In this document: positions 1 to 6,462 of the stretch, piece by piece | How the letters are laid out: each line of letters opens with the position of its first letter | Position numbering within the stretch: position 1 is the first letter of the stretch | Source: an uncultured Pedobacter sp. | Lineage (GTDB): Bacteria > Bacteroidota > Bacteroidia > Sphingobacteriales > Sphingobacteriaceae | DNA length: 19,678 bases | Direction: 5' to 3' | NCBI RefSeq assembly: GCF_946479715.1 | Contig: NZ_CAMLHF010000096.1 | Coordinates: forward strand, 1 to 19,678 | The notes under the pieces: model-generated | The model's input: only the letters and a program-made list of their open reading frames with translations | Database searches by the model: none | Told to the model about the DNA's origin: nothing | Translations under genes and position numbers: made by a program

Positions 1-257
1 TAAATCTTTTCTTCCAGTGGTTCAATAAAATGAGTTAATACTTCCGTATTACACGGAACTTTTAAGCTATTGTATGAACGAACACTCTCATCAAGCAGCT
101 TAATCTGCTCCTCTCCGCTAAAGTTGGCCACTTTTAAAAGCCACTCAGGCAAAATACCGATCTCAGTTATAGGCGTAGAAAATGTATCTCCACTAAGAAA
201 GCAGTTTTTATACTTAAAATCGAAGTTTTTGAACGGTTGATATATTGTGCTATTCAT
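1..257 (-). CDS. Hypothetical protein, N-terminal 85 codons (cut by window edge)
   Basis: An open frame begins with ATG at 257 and reads leftward off the window with no stop. The protein starts MNSTIYQPFKNFDFKYKNC and continues with a short Cys-Phe-Leu-Ser-Gly segment, a Pro-Glu-Trp-Leu-Leu motif and a Lys-Leu-Leu-Asp-Glu helix. There is no signal peptide or membrane segment in the visible part. The motif order looks like a conserved cytosolic Bacteroidota protein, but I cannot name its family. It is transcribed divergently from the epimerase gene at 346, with 88 bp between the two starts. The coding assignment rests on the long open frame and protein-like composition; the C-terminus is not visible. 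Confidence 0.6.
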   Translation of the reverse strand, partial: MNSTIYQPFKNFDFKYKNCFLSGDTFSTPITEIGILPEWLLKVANFSGEEQIKLLDESVRSYNSLKVPCNTEVLTHFIEPLEEKI

Positions 258-290
258 ACAAGGCGCAATATTAGGCATATTATTTTTACA

Positions 291-320
291 TTAGCAGCAG
301 CTCCTATTTTTTTAACTTTG
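291..320 (+). promoter_or_regulatory. Candidate Bacteroidota sigma-A promoter for the epimerase gene
   Basis: TAACTTTG at 313-320 matches the Bacteroidota -7 consensus TAnnTTTG exactly. TTA at 291-293, 19 bp upstream, stands where the -33 TTG is expected. Initiation a few bases downstream would leave a leader of roughly 20 nt before the ATG at 346. Inferred from consensus only. Confidence 0.45.
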
Positions 321-345
321 ATATTACTTAAAGCTTTTTTAGCTC

Positions 346-1383
346 ATGCAGGTAAACGCAAAACCATATCAGCTGGAATTAAAACATCCATTCTCTATCG
401 CTAAATTCTCAAGAACAAGCACTCCGGTGATGCTGATAAAGCTTACGTACGAAGGAATTGATGGATATGGAGAAGCATCAATGGTTCCTTACATTGGCGA
501 AAGTGCAGAAAGTGCAACTGCCTTTTTAAACAAAGTGGATTGGAAAAGATTCACCTATCCTTTTAATTTCAGTGAAATTATAGAATACCTTGATGACATT
601 GAAAGTGGTCACCCTGCTATAAAAGCAGCTATAGATATTGCCTTGAATGACATAAATGGTAAGATTTTAAACAAACCATGTTATGAAATCTACGGTGCGG
701 ATCCGCTAAAAATGCCGCTAACGTCTTATACCATTGGGATAGATACCCCAGAAGTTTTAAGAGAAAAAGTTGCTGATGCCGAAGGCTTTAAAGTGCTAAA
801 AATAAAACTGGGCAGAGACAACGACAAAGAGCTTATCAACACCATTAGAAGTGTAAGTAATTTACCCTTGTACATTGACGCTAATCAGGGTTGGAAAGAC
901 AAAGCTGAAGCTATAGATATGATTTATTGGTTGCATGACAAGGGGGCTTTGCTGATAGAACAGCCGATGGATAAAACTAACCTGGATGGAAATGCATGGC
1001 TAACGGGTAGAAGTCCTATCCCAATACTGGCAGACGAAGCAGTACAACGTTTATCAGACATGGATGAACTAAAAGGCGCTTATCATGGCATAAACATAAA
1101 ACTGATGAAAAGTGCCGGCATGTACGAGGCCCATCAAATGATCCTTAAGGCACGTTCTTTTGGAATGAAAATCCTGATTGGTTGCATGAGCGAAACATCT
1201 TGCGCCACGCAGGCAGGAATTGCCCTTGCTCCTTTATGCGACTGGGCAGATCTGGATGGCCCCTGGCTAACCAAAAACAATCCTTTTAAAGCTCCGGAAA
1301 TGATAGCTGGTAAATATTTATTAAAATACCTTCCAGGTCTTGGCCTGGAAGGTATTCCTGAAGATCTTTTTATTACTTCTTAA
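346..1383 (+). CDS. Dipeptide epimerase (L-Ala-D/L-Glu epimerase type, enolase superfamily)
   Basis: A 345-residue cytosolic enzyme of the muconate-lactonizing subgroup of the enolase superfamily. The capping domain covers about residues 1-115 and the barrel domain follows. Visible catalytic and metal residues are the KxK pair K152/K154 (LKIKLG), the Mg2+ ligands D178 (YIDANQGW), E205 (LIEQP) and D230 (ILADEA), and the second-side base K252 (INIKLMKSAG). The DLD at 302-304 (ADLDGPW) is the DxD motif typical of dipeptide epimerases, where it binds the dipeptide alpha-ammonium group. Family members epimerise dipeptides such as L-Ala-D-Glu, used in murein-peptide recycling; exact specificity cannot be read from sequence. 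The last 11 bp overlap the convergent gene at 1373-1558, and the 3' end contains a hairpin that seems to serve that opposite gene. Confidence 0.88.
   Translation: MQVNAKPYQLELKHPFSIAKFSRTSTPVMLIKLTYEGIDGYGEASMVPYIGESAESATAFLNKVDWKRFTYPFNFSEIIEYLDDIESGHPAIKAAIDIALNDINGKILNKPCYEIYGADPLKMPLTSYTIGIDTPEVLREKVADAEGFKVLKIKLGRDNDKELINTIRSVSNLPLYIDANQGWKDKAEAIDMIYWLHDKGALLIEQPMDKTNLDGNAWLTGRSPIPILADEAVQRLSDMDELKGAYHGINIKLMKSAGMYEAHQMILKARSFGMKILIGCMSETSCATQAGIALAPLCDWADLDGPWLTKNNPFKAPEMIAGKYLLKYLPGLGLEGIPEDLFITS
1321..1356 (-). terminator. Rho-independent terminator embedded in the epimerase CDS
   Basis: A perfect 13-bp inverted repeat (1325-1337 with 1344-1356, 6-nt loop) lies inside the last codons of the epimerase gene. 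Read on the minus strand, its stem runs into TTTT and further A/T. It sits 17 bp past the stop of the 1373-1558 gene, so it is placed to terminate the rhodanese/DUF6358-type unit. On the plus strand it has no T-run. Confidence 0.6.
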
Positions 1384-1558
1384 GGTTACTTCTCATCTCT
1401 TTTATGAGCTGAAGCTTTTGATATAGAAAAAACCCTGCAGTAACCACAAAAAGGGCTACGAATAGGTATTTCTCATTTTTAAAAGCCCAAAATATCCCAT
1501 AACCCGACAGGATAACCCCCAGATTATAAAAAACGTTTAAAGCGATTTTCTTACCCAT
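1373..1558 (-). CDS. Small two-helix membrane protein, DUF6358-like
   Basis: A 61-residue protein, MGKKIALNVFYNLGVILSGY onward. It has two hydrophobic segments at about residues 7-26 and 31-46 and a basic tail (KEMRSNLKK), so it is predicted to be a small inner-membrane hairpin. Length and pattern resemble the DUF6358 family of Sphingobacteriaceae, which has no known function; this match is from memory. The ATG lies 3 bp after the stop of the rhodanese gene, so the two are almost certainly co-transcribed. Its stop codon overlaps the end of the convergent epimerase gene by 11 bp. Confidence 0.7.
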   Translation of the reverse strand: MGKKIALNVFYNLGVILSGYGIFWAFKNEKYLFVALFVVTAGFFLYQKLQLIKEMRSNLKK

Positions 1559-1561
1559 ATC

Positions 1562-1882
1562 CTAGTAAACAGGCATATCAGGATCAAACGCCTCTTGCCA
1601 TGCCAAAATACCTCCTTTAAGGTTATACAAATTGGTTAAACCAAGTTGCTGCTCCAATTGCATTACAGCCGCAGCACTTCTTTTACCACTTCTGCACTGC
1701 ATAATTACTGGTTTATCAGTAGCTACTTTATCTGCTTCAATTAAAATACCTCCCAAAGGGATATTCAACCCGTTAAGGTTTGATGTTTCATACTCAAATG
1801 GCTCCCTAACATCGATCAATTGAAAATCTTCGTTATTATCAATCTTTGCTTTAAGCTCCTCAACCGTTATTTCCTTAATCAT
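1562..1882 (-). CDS. Single-domain rhodanese-like protein
   Basis: A 106-residue cytosolic protein consisting of one rhodanese domain. The N-terminal signature LIDVREPFEYE is at residues 22-32 and the active-site loop is CRSGKRS with catalytic Cys63. The C-terminal NLKGGILAW motif follows at about 87-95. Such stand-alone domains carry sulfane sulfur as a cysteine persulfide; the acceptor is not evident here. The domain is complete, with no signal peptide. It is the first gene of a two-gene unit with the small membrane protein downstream (3-bp gap), and is divergent from the DUF4407 gene with 145 bp between starts. A TAnnTTTG box lies 16 bp upstream. Confidence 0.9.
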   Translation of the reverse strand: MIKEITVEELKAKIDNNEDFQLIDVREPFEYETSNLNGLNIPLGGILIEADKVATDKPVIMQCRSGKRSAAAVMQLEQQLGLTNLYNLKGGILAWQEAFDPDMPVY

Positions 1883-1898
1883 ATTATTTCGATTTTTT

Positions 1899-1906
1899 CA
1901 AACTTA
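1899..1906 (-). promoter_or_regulatory. Candidate -7 promoter box before the rhodanese gene
   Basis: TAAGTTTG on the minus strand fits TAnnTTTG exactly and ends 16 bp upstream of the ATG at 1882, implying a leader of about 10 nt. No convincing -33 TTG is seen at the usual distance. Confidence 0.35.
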
Positions 1907-2008
1907 GATAAAGTTACGCAAGTATCCATAATTGTGGCGGGAAACATTACAAAAAAGTGAATAACTGTAACAACTAAGTGTGTCAGGCGTTTAATAGTAA
2001 GTCTTTGC

Positions 2009-2016
2009 TAACTTTG
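2009..2016 (+). promoter_or_regulatory. Candidate -7 promoter box before the DUF4407 gene
   Basis: TAACTTTG matches TAnnTTTG and ends 11 bp before the ATG at 2028, implying a very short leader. The -33 region is not convincing. The start codon is well supported by family-like N-terminal sequence, so the short spacing is not explained by a misplaced start. Confidence 0.35.
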
Positions 2017-2027
2017 GTTTTAACATC

Positions 2028-3113
2028 ATGAATTCAATATCGCGTTTCTTTTGGTTTTGTTCAGGAGTACACATTGCTACCCTGGAAAAACATCCTACGG
2101 AGCACAATAAATATGTGGGCATCGGAGCCACCATTTTCTTTACCGGATTGTTTGCCGCACTTTCTGGTGGATATGCAATGTATTTTGTTTTTAAAGGAGA
2201 TTCAACGGCACTCCCTTTTGCCTTTCTTTTCGGGTTAATATGGGGGCTCGCTATTTTCAATATGGATCGTTATATCGTATCCAGCATCAACAAAAGTGCC
2301 TCCACCGGCAAACAGCTATTACAGGCAACTCCACGTATTTTATTGGCCATCATGATCGGGATTGTTATATCCCGTCCACTGGAATTAAAAATATTCGACA
2401 AGGAGATCAAAGAACGTTTAAAGGTCACTTATTTAAACAATCAGCGCTCTAAAATCGACACGTTAAACATTGCCTTTGGCAACAAGTATAAAATTGAACT
2501 GGCTAAACTCAAAGAAACTAAGGCTCAGCGCGACTCTATGGAGAGTGCAATAAAGACAGACCGACAAAAGCTAAACTTCGAAATTTTTGGAAACAAAACA
2601 ACCGAAACTTCCGGAATTATGGGCTATGGGCCATACGCCAAAAGAAAAGAAGCCGAATTGAAGCAGCGCGAACAAGACCTGGACACCCTATCGGCAGGAG
2701 TTAGAAAACTTGAGGATTTTGTAGATGGCCGAAAGCAGTTTGATGGCCTGATGAGTGAGAAACTATATACCAGCAAACAACTGGATAGCTTAACCAGTAT
2801 TGCAGGCTTTGCCGACCGGAACTCTGCTTTAGGTCAGTTAAGTATTAGTCCTAATGGTAAAAAAGATGTAAATACTTCACTCGCGATAACGTTTATTGGC
2901 TTGTTATTTATTTTCTTTGAATGCTTACCTGTTTTTGTTAAATTGATGAGCAGCAGAGGACCATATGACAGATCTGTTGAAAATATAGAAACTGCCCAGA
3001 TATATGAATCTGATAAAGACAAAGACTATGAGATAACTGTTATCGATGGCGTTCACGACACACGTGTTTCAACAGAGATAAACAGAAGAAAAAATGCATT
3101 GAATACTAACTAA
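2028..3113 (+). CDS. DUF4407 domain membrane protein
   Basis: A 361-residue integral membrane protein. The N-terminus (SRFFWFCSG, then TEHNKYVGIGATIFFTG) is characteristic of DUF4407 proteins and fixes the start. Hydrophobic segments lie at about residues 33-55, 61-78, 100-115 and 285-306. A long charged, coiled-coil-prone region at about 120-265 separates the last two, and the tail after 310 is hydrophilic. Function is unknown for the family; the architecture of two membrane blocks around a large soluble coiled coil suggests a scaffold or sensor, which is inference. It is co-directional with the M28 peptidase gene, 5 bp downstream, so the two probably form an operon. Confidence 0.85.
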   Translation: MNSISRFFWFCSGVHIATLEKHPTEHNKYVGIGATIFFTGLFAALSGGYAMYFVFKGDSTALPFAFLFGLIWGLAIFNMDRYIVSSINKSASTGKQLLQATPRILLAIMIGIVISRPLELKIFDKEIKERLKVTYLNNQRSKIDTLNIAFGNKYKIELAKLKETKAQRDSMESAIKTDRQKLNFEIFGNKTTETSGIMGYGPYAKRKEAELKQREQDLDTLSAGVRKLEDFVDGRKQFDGLMSEKLYTSKQLDSLTSIAGFADRNSALGQLSISPNGKKDVNTSLAITFIGLLFIFFECLPVFVKLMSSRGPYDRSVENIETAQIYESDKDKDYEITVIDGVHDTRVSTEINRRKNALNTN

Positions 3114-3118
3114 CATAT

Positions 3119-4432
3119 ATGAGAAAAGCTCTTTACTTCTTTTTTGTGCTTCTAACTGCACAACAAGCAAATGCACAGGACATCAATAAAATAATTACAA
3201 AAGATTATGTTGACAGACTAATCAAAACCCTTAGCAGTGATGACATGCAGGGCAGGGGAACATTTACACCCGGCATAGACAAAGCTGCAACTTTTATAGA
3301 ATCTGAGTTTAAAAGTATCGGACTAAAACCTCTCGTAGGAGAAAATGGTTATCGCCAATCCTTCTTCAAATATCAATTGAAACCTGAGGTCAACTCTGTT
3401 ACAATTGATGGGGCAACCATTGATCCGGCAAACATATTGGTATTTGGAAATACCTCAGAAACCCTATCTTTTGATAACACCAACAGCGATGGATGGATAA
3501 AACTTGACCCCTCTAAACCTTTTATGGATCAGTTCAGACCAATTAGCAGAAGCGGGAAGAAACAGTTGATATTGGTTGATGCAAAATTTGCAGATGCCTT
3601 TAACAGGATCAAAGGGTACCTTGAGAAGGGTAGCATATTGGACGAAAAAGATGTAAATGCCAAGTCAACTGCTCTTGTTTTTGTCCTTGATAAGGACACC
3701 GTAGCAAGCGATTTTAAAGTAGACTTGAAAAACTCTTTCGCAAAAATGCCTCTATTCAATGTTGCAGGTATGATTCCTGGCAAGTCAAAGGCCAAAGAAT
3801 TAGTAATCTTTTCGGGTCATTATGATCACCTTGGTATTATTAAAGCTGATGGACAAGACAGTATTGCAAACGGTGCAGATGATGATGCATCGGGCACAAC
3901 AGCAATGATCGCTTTAGCCAAGTACTACAAAAAGTTAAACAATAATGAGCGCACCTTAATATTTGTTGCCTTTACAGCAGAAGAGATTGGAGGTTTCGGT
4001 GCCAGACATTTTTCGGAAAAATTAAATCCGGATGATGTCGTAGCCATGTTTAATATAGAAATGATTGGTAAAGACAGTAAGTTTGGTAAAAACACGGCCT
4101 TTATAACAGGCTATGATAAATCAGATTTTGGCCAGATCTTACAGAAAAACTTAAAAGGAACAGAGTTCACTTTTCACCCCGATCCTTATCCACAACAAAA
4201 CCTGTTCTATAGAAGCGACAATGCAACATTAGCTGCTCTTGGTGTTCCGGCACATACGATAAGCACGGATCAAATAGATACAGATAAGTTTTATCACACC
4301 GTAAAAGACGAATACAGCACCCTTGATTCAGATAATATATTGTCGACCATTAAAGGTATTGCCAAGAGTGCAATAAGCATTATAAAAGGTATTGATACGC
4401 CAACAAGAATTCCTAAACTGGAAAATAACTAA
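3119..4432 (+). CDS. Exported M28-family metallopeptidase
   Basis: A 437-residue protein with a Sec signal peptide (MRKALYFFFVLLTAQQANAQ, cleavage near residue 20). The inserted region at about 80-215 fits a PA-like domain. The catalytic domain then shows the dizinc signature: H234 and D236 in GHYDHLG, bridging D254 in GADDDASGT, the catalytic/ligand pair E288/E289 in AEEIGG, E314 in NIEMIG and H393 in FYHTVKDE. It is predicted to be a periplasmic or surface aminopeptidase; substrate preference is not readable. The gene starts 5 bp after the DUF4407 stop and ends 2 bp from the stop of the convergent GNAT gene. The ligand position in NIEMIG is Glu where many M28 enzymes have Asp, a conservative change. 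Confidence 0.9.
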   Translation: MRKALYFFFVLLTAQQANAQDINKIITKDYVDRLIKTLSSDDMQGRGTFTPGIDKAATFIESEFKSIGLKPLVGENGYRQSFFKYQLKPEVNSVTIDGATIDPANILVFGNTSETLSFDNTNSDGWIKLDPSKPFMDQFRPISRSGKKQLILVDAKFADAFNRIKGYLEKGSILDEKDVNAKSTALVFVLDKDTVASDFKVDLKNSFAKMPLFNVAGMIPGKSKAKELVIFSGHYDHLGIIKADGQDSIANGADDDASGTTAMIALAKYYKKLNNNERTLIFVAFTAEEIGGFGARHFSEKLNPDDVVAMFNIEMIGKDSKFGKNTAFITGYDKSDFGQILQKNLKGTEFTFHPDPYPQQNLFYRSDNATLAALGVPAHTISTDQIDTDKFYHTVKDEYSTLDSDNILSTIKGIAKSAISIIKGIDTPTRIPKLENN

Positions 4433-4434
4433 GC

Positions 4435-4932
4435 CTATAAGATGGGTTTTTCCATCACATAGTCATCCATAACGAAACCGTTTCCGATATCAAGGACAAC
4501 GGTTTCTTTTATTATAAAGCCTGCTCTTTCATAAAAATCTTTGGCCTTATTGTTCTTATTAACATTTAACTGAAGGGATTTACCCCCCGCTCTTTTTACC
4601 AGGTTAAAAACTTCGTTTATCAATAGCTTACCTACACCTCTCCCGTGCGTTTGGGGCAAAACATACAATTTATGTAATTTATAGGAATGGTTTTCAGGCG
4701 CTATAACCGAAAAACCTGCAAAACCCAGGTCTTCATTATCTTCCTCAGCTATCAAAAAAGTATGCCCCTTCTCTAATTGCGAAAGCAACTCTCCACGGTT
4801 ATACATTTTCTCTAACATATAGTCAATCTGCTCAGTTGAAAGGTATTCGGCATACGTAATTCGCCATGTCCTATCTGCCAGATCCTGAATAGTAGCAATA
4901 TCCTCTTCTTTTCCTTTTCTTAAAATTATCAT
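4435..4932 (-). CDS. GNAT-family N-acetyltransferase
   Basis: A 165-residue cytosolic protein spanning one GNAT fold. Motif A, with the acetyl-CoA pyrophosphate loop QTHGRGVG (residues 94-101) after the strand LHKLYVLP, is intact. Motif B follows as LNVNKNNKAKDFYERAGF (122-139), with the usual Asn and Tyr. The acceptor is unknown; family members modify small amines, peptides or ribosomal-protein N-termini. It begins 18 bp after the stop of the TPK-like gene on the same strand and is probably the last gene of that run. Its 3' end is convergent with the M28 peptidase gene, and a candidate terminator for that gene is embedded in this coding sequence. Confidence 0.88.
   Translation of the reverse strand: MIILRKGKEEDIATIQDLADRTWRITYAEYLSTEQIDYMLEKMYNRGELLSQLEKGHTFLIAEEDNEDLGFAGFSVIAPENHSYKLHKLYVLPQTHGRGVGKLLINEVFNLVKRAGGKSLQLNVNKNNKAKDFYERAGFIIKETVVLDIGNGFVMDDYVMEKPIL
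4474..4510 (+). terminator. Candidate terminator of the DUF4407-M28 unit, inside the GNAT CDS
   Basis: GAAACCGT at 4474-4481 pairs with ACGGTTTC at 4499-4506 across a 17-nt loop and is followed on the plus strand by TTTT. It lies 41 bp after the M28 stop. The stem is short and the loop long, so this is weaker than the hairpin at 1325-1356. Confidence 0.35.
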
Positions 4933-4950
4933 AAAAGCTGCTTTATCTAA

Positions 4951-5511
4951 TTATAATACCTCACTAATAAACAGATAGGGTACATTGAATATGAACTCTA
5001 CAAACCCATCATTTATTACCTCAAAAGCATTATTTTCTGTTTGCTTTAAATTACTTGTTTCAAAATAAGAGACAACTTCAATATTAAAAATACTGCCTTT
5101 AGGTTTCCATACTTTAAATCCAGATTTAATCGCATATGATTTTTCGGTTTCAGTAAACACCACAATGTTTATCGCATCAATATAACTTCCCAGTTCCCTT
5201 AAGTCGCTTTTTGAATCAATAACATTTACTGCAGGATATTTTTCTGCTATCAAATAGTCTAAAACAGCATCTAACTCTTCTGATTTAGCATGAATTACTT
5301 TGGTATTTTCCTGAAAATCCTGATCATTTGAATTGACCACGATATCCACTTTTAATCCAAGACTGATAACCTTCTCATAAACCGCAGCACTAACTATTAA
5401 AGTTGGGCTCCATTCCAGCAACTGACCTAAATATTCTTCATTAAAGCCCCCTAAATAGTGGATATATAGTGCCGGCTCTTGTTTTTCCCGAATGATATGA
5501 TGTGATGACAT
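4951..5511 (-). CDS. Thiamine-pyrophosphokinase-like protein, catalytic motifs lost
   Basis: A 186-residue protein starting MSSHHIIREKQEPALYI, then LGQLLEWSPTLIVSAAVYEKV. From memory this strongly resembles the N-terminus of Bacteroidota thiamine pyrophosphokinases. The substrate/Mg2+ loop that should read GDFD is instead VNSNDQDF (59-66). The TDLEKA-type motif is replaced by EELDAVLDYL, and the GxxGGRxDH region by IDSKSDLRELGSYIDA. The fold seems retained (PAVNVIDS strand, WKPKGS turn near 135-140), but the protein is somewhat short and probably cannot transfer pyrophosphate. It may be a thiamine-binding or regulatory pseudoenzyme; that role is inference. It lies 38 bp after the hydrolase gene and 18 bp before the GNAT gene. 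The frame is intact, so it is not an obvious pseudogene. Confidence 0.65.
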   Translation of the reverse strand: MSSHHIIREKQEPALYIHYLGGFNEEYLGQLLEWSPTLIVSAAVYEKVISLGLKVDIVVNSNDQDFQENTKVIHAKSEELDAVLDYLIAEKYPAVNVIDSKSDLRELGSYIDAINIVVFTETEKSYAIKSGFKVWKPKGSIFNIEVVSYFETSNLKQTENNAFEVINDGFVEFIFNVPYLFISEVL

Positions 5512-5515
5512 ACAG

Positions 5516-5523
5516 CAAATATA
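5516..5523 (-). promoter_or_regulatory. Candidate -7 promoter box directly before the TPK-like start
   Basis: TATATTTG on the minus strand fits TAnnTTTG and ends 4 bp before the ATG at 5511. If used, transcription would begin at or next to the start codon and give a leaderless message. No clear -33 element is visible, so it may be chance. Confidence 0.3.
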
Positions 5524-5549
5524 TCCTAATATTCTTTTTTATTTTAGTA

Positions 5550-6455
5550 TCAGATCAAAGACATGCTTTTCATCCAGAAAATACATCGTCCAAACCATTC
5601 ATCAAAAGAAGGAGCAGTTAAAAAACCATGCTCTCCTTTTGCGTAAATATGCAATTCTCCTGATACCTTGTTTTCTTTAAGAGCCCTGTAAAACTCAACA
5701 CTATTAGCTACAGGAACAACCTGATCAGCATCCGAATGAATTAGAATCGTTGGCGGCGTTTCTGCTGTTACCTGCAACTCATTAGAGTAAAGTTTTATCT
5801 TTTCTTCTGTTGGAGAGGGGCCAAGAAGATTGTCTCTGGATCCAATATGGCCAATCTTGTCAGTAAAAGAAATCACCGGATTTATAAGCAGCATAAAATC
5901 TGGCTTAACACTAATTCCCTCCCCATTTTCTATAACCGGGGTGTTAAAATGTGTTCCGGCAGTTGAGGCAAGATGGCCCCCGGCAGAAAAACCCAGAATA
6001 CCTATCTTTTTGGGATCGATGCTCCACTCTTTAGCCCTCTGCCTCACTATCTTAATTGCCTGTTGGGCATCTTGCAGCGGCCCGATGGACTTGTCCAACA
6101 TTGTTTTATCGTTCGGCAGCCTATACTTTAATACAAAAGCTGTTACCCCCATTTTTGCAAACGCTCTTGCTGCATCACTACCTTCTCTTTTTGTAAGCAA
6201 TACATGATAGCCACCACCCGGACAAATGATAACTGCTGTTCCATTTGCCAAGCCTTTTGGAGGCAGATAAACAGAAAGAGTAGGAACAGATACGTTAGAA
6301 GTAAGGCTATCTACATCTGAATTAGCAACCCTCTGTTCTTCGTTTGTTACAGATTTAGAATTTGGTACTTTGCCTTGATATAATGGAATTACCTGTTGCG
6401 CATTACAGTATGGCATCAAAAAAACCAGCGATAAAAAGACAAAGTACTTTATCAT
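5550..6455 (-). CDS. Exported alpha/beta hydrolase (BD-FAE/acetyl-xylan-esterase-like)
   Basis: A 301-residue protein with a signal peptide ending near residue 19-20 (MIKYFVFLSLVFLMPYCNAQ). It has the alpha/beta-hydrolase landmarks: oxyanion loop CPGGGYH at 79-84, nucleophile elbow GFSAGGH with Ser157, acid Asp244 in HSDADQVVP and base His276 in GEHGF. The family includes carbohydrate acetyl and feruloyl esterases that act on plant polysaccharides. Cys18 is not in a good lipobox, so a soluble periplasmic protein is likelier than a lipoprotein. The start lies 7 bp after the stop of the large ThuA/dehydrogenase gene, indicating co-transcription and perhaps a shared carbohydrate substrate. Confidence 0.85.
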   Translation of the reverse strand: MIKYFVFLSLVFLMPYCNAQQVIPLYQGKVPNSKSVTNEEQRVANSDVDSLTSNVSVPTLSVYLPPKGLANGTAVIICPGGGYHVLLTKREGSDAARAFAKMGVTAFVLKYRLPNDKTMLDKSIGPLQDAQQAIKIVRQRAKEWSIDPKKIGILGFSAGGHLASTAGTHFNTPVIENGEGISVKPDFMLLINPVISFTDKIGHIGSRDNLLGPSPTEEKIKLYSNELQVTAETPPTILIHSDADQVVPVANSVEFYRALKENKVSGELHIYAKGEHGFLTAPSFDEWFGRCIFWMKSMSLI

Positions 6456-6462
6456 AAAATCC

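Noticed and set aside
1632..1823. 63-codon plus-strand frame inside the rhodanese gene
   Set aside because: Fully antisense to a complete rhodanese domain with intact catalytic loop.
4060..4073. Glu in NIEMIG of the M28 peptidase considered as a lost metal ligand
   Set aside because: Glu can replace Asp as a zinc ligand and the other metal and catalytic residues are intact, so activity is expected.
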